This document shows positions 61,643-64,000 of a DNA stretch of 64,000 nucleotides, piece by piece. This stretch comes from an uncultured Alkaliphilus sp. (GTDB lineage Bacteria; Bacillota; Clostridia; Peptostreptococcales; Natronincolaceae). The stretch is taken from NCBI GenBank assembly GCA_938074565.1, contig CALJEQ010000026.1, forward strand, positions 1 to 64,000, in the 5' to 3' direction. A model generated the notes under the pieces. The model was given only the letters and a program-made list of their open reading frames with translations, was not told where the DNA came from and ran no database searches. The translations under genes were made by a program, and so were the position numbers. The number at the start of each line of letters is the position of its first letter. Within the stretch, counting starts at the first letter, position 1.

Positions 61643-64000
61643 TTATAAATTAGGTTTAAATTTTCTTAACCTTAATGCATTACTCACCACTGAAACAGAA
61701 CTAAGGGCCATAGCTCCAGCCGCAAACATTGGGTCTAATAATGGACCCCCAAAGAGATAAAGTACACCTGCTGCAACTGGAATTCCTGCTGTATTATAAG
61801 CAAATGCCCAAAACAAATTTTGCTTAATATTTCTTATTGTATTTTTACTCAACTGAATGGCAGTTACCACATCCAGTAAGTCACTTCTCATTAAAACAAT
61901 GTCTGCCGACTCCATTGCCACATCTGTACCTGAACCAATGGCTATTCCCACATCTGCTTGAGCTAAAGCTGGAGCATCATTTACACCATCCCCCACCATT
62001 GCAACCTTTTTTCCAATTTCTTGAAGTTTCTTTACTTCGTTAGCTTTATCCTCTGGTAATACCTCCGCTAAAACAATATCTATTCCTACTTGTTTTGCTA
62101 TGGCGTTGGCAGTACGCTGATTATCTCCTGTAATCATGGCAACTTCAATACCCATGTCATGGAGCTTCTTAATGGTCTTTTTGCTATTTTCCTTTACTAC
62201 ATCTGCCACTGCAATAATTCCCACCAACTCTTCATTTATAGCAATATACATTGGCGTTTTCCCTTCATTGGCTAAACGGTTAGATTCTTCTTCCAAATCT
62301 ATTATAATATTCTTTTCCAACATTAACTTTTTATTACCCAATAATAAAGTATAGTCTTCAATTTTTGCTTCAATTCCTCTTCCTGGAATAGCCATGAAAT
62401 CATCCACTTTTTTTAGTTGTAAATCCCTTTCCTGATGGGCCTTTACAATAGCTTCCCCCAGTGGATGTTCTGAACCTTTTTCAGCAGAAGCAGCTAAAAT
62501 CAGTAATTCATCTTCTGATATTTTCTTTGTAATTAGATCTGTTACTTTAGGTTTACCCTCTGTAATCGTACCTGTTTTATCAAATACAACTGTTTTTATT
62601 TTATGGGCAGTCTCCAATGCTTCTCCACCTTTAATTAAAACACCATATTCAGCACCTTTTCCTGTTCCTACCATAATAGCTGTTGGTGTTGCTAACCCTA
62701 ATGCACAAGGGCAAGCAATTACCAGTACTGAAATAAATATCGTTAATGAAAATACAGTTGATTCACCTGTTAAATACCAAAGAATAGATGAAATAATTGA
62801 GATAGCTATAACAACAGGAACAAAGTACCCAGAAATAATATCTGCCATTTTAGCTATGGGTGCCTTTGAGCCTTGTGCATCTTCTACTAATTTAATAATC
62901 TGAGATAGGGCTGTGTCTTTTCCTACTTTAGTTGTTTGGAATTGTATAGAACCATTTTTATTAATACTACCACCAATAACTGCATCTCCACTACGCTTTT
63001 CTACAGGTATACTTTCCCCCGTCAGCATAGACTCATCTATTGATGTATATCCCTCAACAACAACCCCGTCTACGGGAATCTTCTCACCTGGTTTAACAAT
63101 AACAATATCCCCTACTTCTACTTCTTCAATTGGTATAACCATCTCTTTACCCTCTTGAAAAATTAAAGCTGTTTTAGGTTGCATACCCATTAGTTTTTTA
63201 ATAGCTTCCGAAGTCTTACCTTTGGAGACAGCTTCTAAATATTTACCTAGTAATATTAAAGAGATAATTACTGCTGCTGTTTCAAAATATAGTTCCATTA
63301 CCATGTTGGTATTTCCATTAATAATTTCTACAATTGCATATATCCCATATATAAAAGCAGCACTTGTTCCAATGGCAATTAAAGAATCCATATTTGGACT
63401 TCTTCTATAAATAGCTTTAAAACCTACAGTATAAAATCTATACCCTGCAACTATTACAGGAATTGTTAAAAACAACTGAGTCATAGCAAAATTTAATGCA
63501 TTATTATGCCCATCTAATATATGGGGTAGGGGTGCTCCTATCATATGTCCCATTGCAATATAAAGTAACGGTATTGTAAAAATGGCAGAAATAATAAACT
63601 TATTCCAAAGTGTTTTTATATCCTTCTGTCTTCTTTTTTCTTCTTGATCGATACTTACTTCAATCTCTAATTCTAAAGGTTTATAACCTGCTTTTTCAAT
63701 GGCTTGCTTTATTTGAGATATTCTTAATAAGCCACTATCATACTTTATTAATGCCTTTTCAGTTGCTAAATTAACATTGACTACTTCAATACCATCCAGT
63801 TTGTTTAATACCCTCTCCACTGCTCTAGAGCAAGCTGCGCAGGTCATACCAGAAATAGGAATTGTAATTTCTCTTAAATTCTTTTCTTCCTTTAAATTAT
63901 ACCCCAATTGACTAACTTTCGTCATTATCTCTTCTAACGTTATTTTATCTTCATAGTACTCCACCATCAATTTTTCACTGGCAAAGTTAACTACCACAGT
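61643..64000 (-). CDS. copA: Copper-exporting P1B-type ATPase CopA (N-terminus outside window)
   Basis: About 785 residues are visible; the start lies beyond the right edge and the first metal-binding domain is cut. Seen: the end of one HMA domain, a second with [15 protein letters not shown], eight membrane helices including the copper-binding CPCALG, TGES (phosphatase loop), [10 protein letters not shown] (phosphorylated Asp), [10 protein letters not shown] (HP motif) and [16 protein letters not shown]. The ATPase exports Cu(I). It forms an operon with copZ. No copper regulator gene is seen in the window; one could lie upstream beyond the edge. Confidence 0.93.
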   Translation of the reverse strand, partial: TVVVNFASEKLMVEYYEDKITLEEIMTKVSQLGYNLKEEKNLREITIPISGMTCAACSRAVERVLNKLDGIEVVNVNLATEKALIKYDSGLLRISQIKQAIEKAGYKPLELEIEVSIDQEEKRRQKDIKTLWNKFIISAIFTIPLLYIAMGHMIGAPLPHILDGHNNALNFAMTQLFLTIPVIVAGYRFYTVGFKAIYRRSPNMDSLIAIGTSAAFIYGIYAIVEIINGNTNMVMELYFETAAVIISLILLGKYLEAVSKGKTSEAIKKLMGMQPKTALIFQEGKEMVIPIEEVEVGDIVIVKPGEKIPVDGVVVEGYTSIDESMLTGESIPVEKRSGDAVIGGSINKNGSIQFQTTKVGKDTALSQIIKLVEDAQGSKAPIAKMADIISGYFVPVVIAISIISSILWYLTGESTVFSLTIFISVLVIACPCALGLATPTAIMVGTGKGAEYGVLIKGGEALETAHKIKTVVFDKTGTITEGKPKVTDLITKKISEDELLILAASAEKGSEHPLGEAIVKAHQERDLQLKKVDDFMAIPGRGIEAKIEDYTLLLGNKKLMLEKNIIIDLEEESNRLANEGKTPMYIAINEELVGIIAVADVVKENSKKTIKKLHDMGIEVAMITGDNQRTANAIAKQVGIDIVLAEVLPEDKANEVKKLQEIGKKVAMVGDGVNDAPALAQADVGIAIGSGTDVAMESADIVLMRSDLLDVVTAIQLSKNTIRNIKQNLFWAFAYNTAGIPVAAGVLYLFGGPLLDPMFAAGAMALSSVSVVSNALRLRKFKPNL

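Overview
The window looks like the chromosome of a low-GC, endospore-forming, anaerobic member of the Clostridia (Firmicutes). The grounds are AT-rich DNA, strong AGGAGG ribosome sites, an S-layer-anchored exoenzyme, a SigI/RsgI pair, and sporulation markers (ricT, a csfB/gin gene, Spo0A boxes). Heme appears to be made through siroheme (Ahb route) and cobalamin by the anaerobic pathway. The species cannot be fixed from the sequence. No rRNA, tRNA, complete insertion sequence or CRISPR array was seen.

Region by region. 1-133: the 5' end of a group II intron sitting just behind an intrinsic terminator. 0.2-3.3 kb: sigI-rsgI and a secreted repeat protein, with similar non-SigA promoter-like sequences in front of both. 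3.4-9.3 kb: a thioredoxin-fold lipoprotein without its cysteines, then the conserved speA/yaaO-tmk-darA-holB-ricT block, with csfB upstream behind a good sigma-F promoter match. 9.5-16.8 kb: a membrane protein, an RRNPP-type regulator followed by a 54-residue secreted pro-peptide, and an ABC-transporter operon led by a small secreted protein preceded by two perfect Spo0A boxes. 17-20 kb: an MFS transporter and small genes.

20.3-38.5 kb: a 20-gene minus-strand operon behind a cobalamin riboswitch. It runs from sirohydrochlorin cobaltochelatase through glutamate-to-uroporphyrinogen/precorrin-2 genes (hemA, sirC, hemC, cobA-hemD, hemB, hemL) to cbiA, alpha-ribazole salvage (cblT, cblS), a PduX-like threonine kinase and cbiCDETLFGHJ. 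Divergent to it, ahbC-ahbD-ahbA-ahbB (38.6-41.7 kb) would take siroheme on to heme. The two units together cover most tetrapyrrole metabolism up to heme and cobyrinate diamide.

42-58 kb: starch and pullulan degradation. A 2887-residue S-layer protein carries two different GH13 catalytic domains. A 1347-residue secreted paralog of its first half lies upstream, with an NADH oxidase gene between them. Both glycosidase genes have a TTGACA-17-TAACNT promoter followed by LacI-type operators in the leader. 58-64 kb: a TVP38-type membrane protein, a MoeB/ThiF-type E1 enzyme, mltG, copZ and the 3' part of copA, which runs off the right edge.
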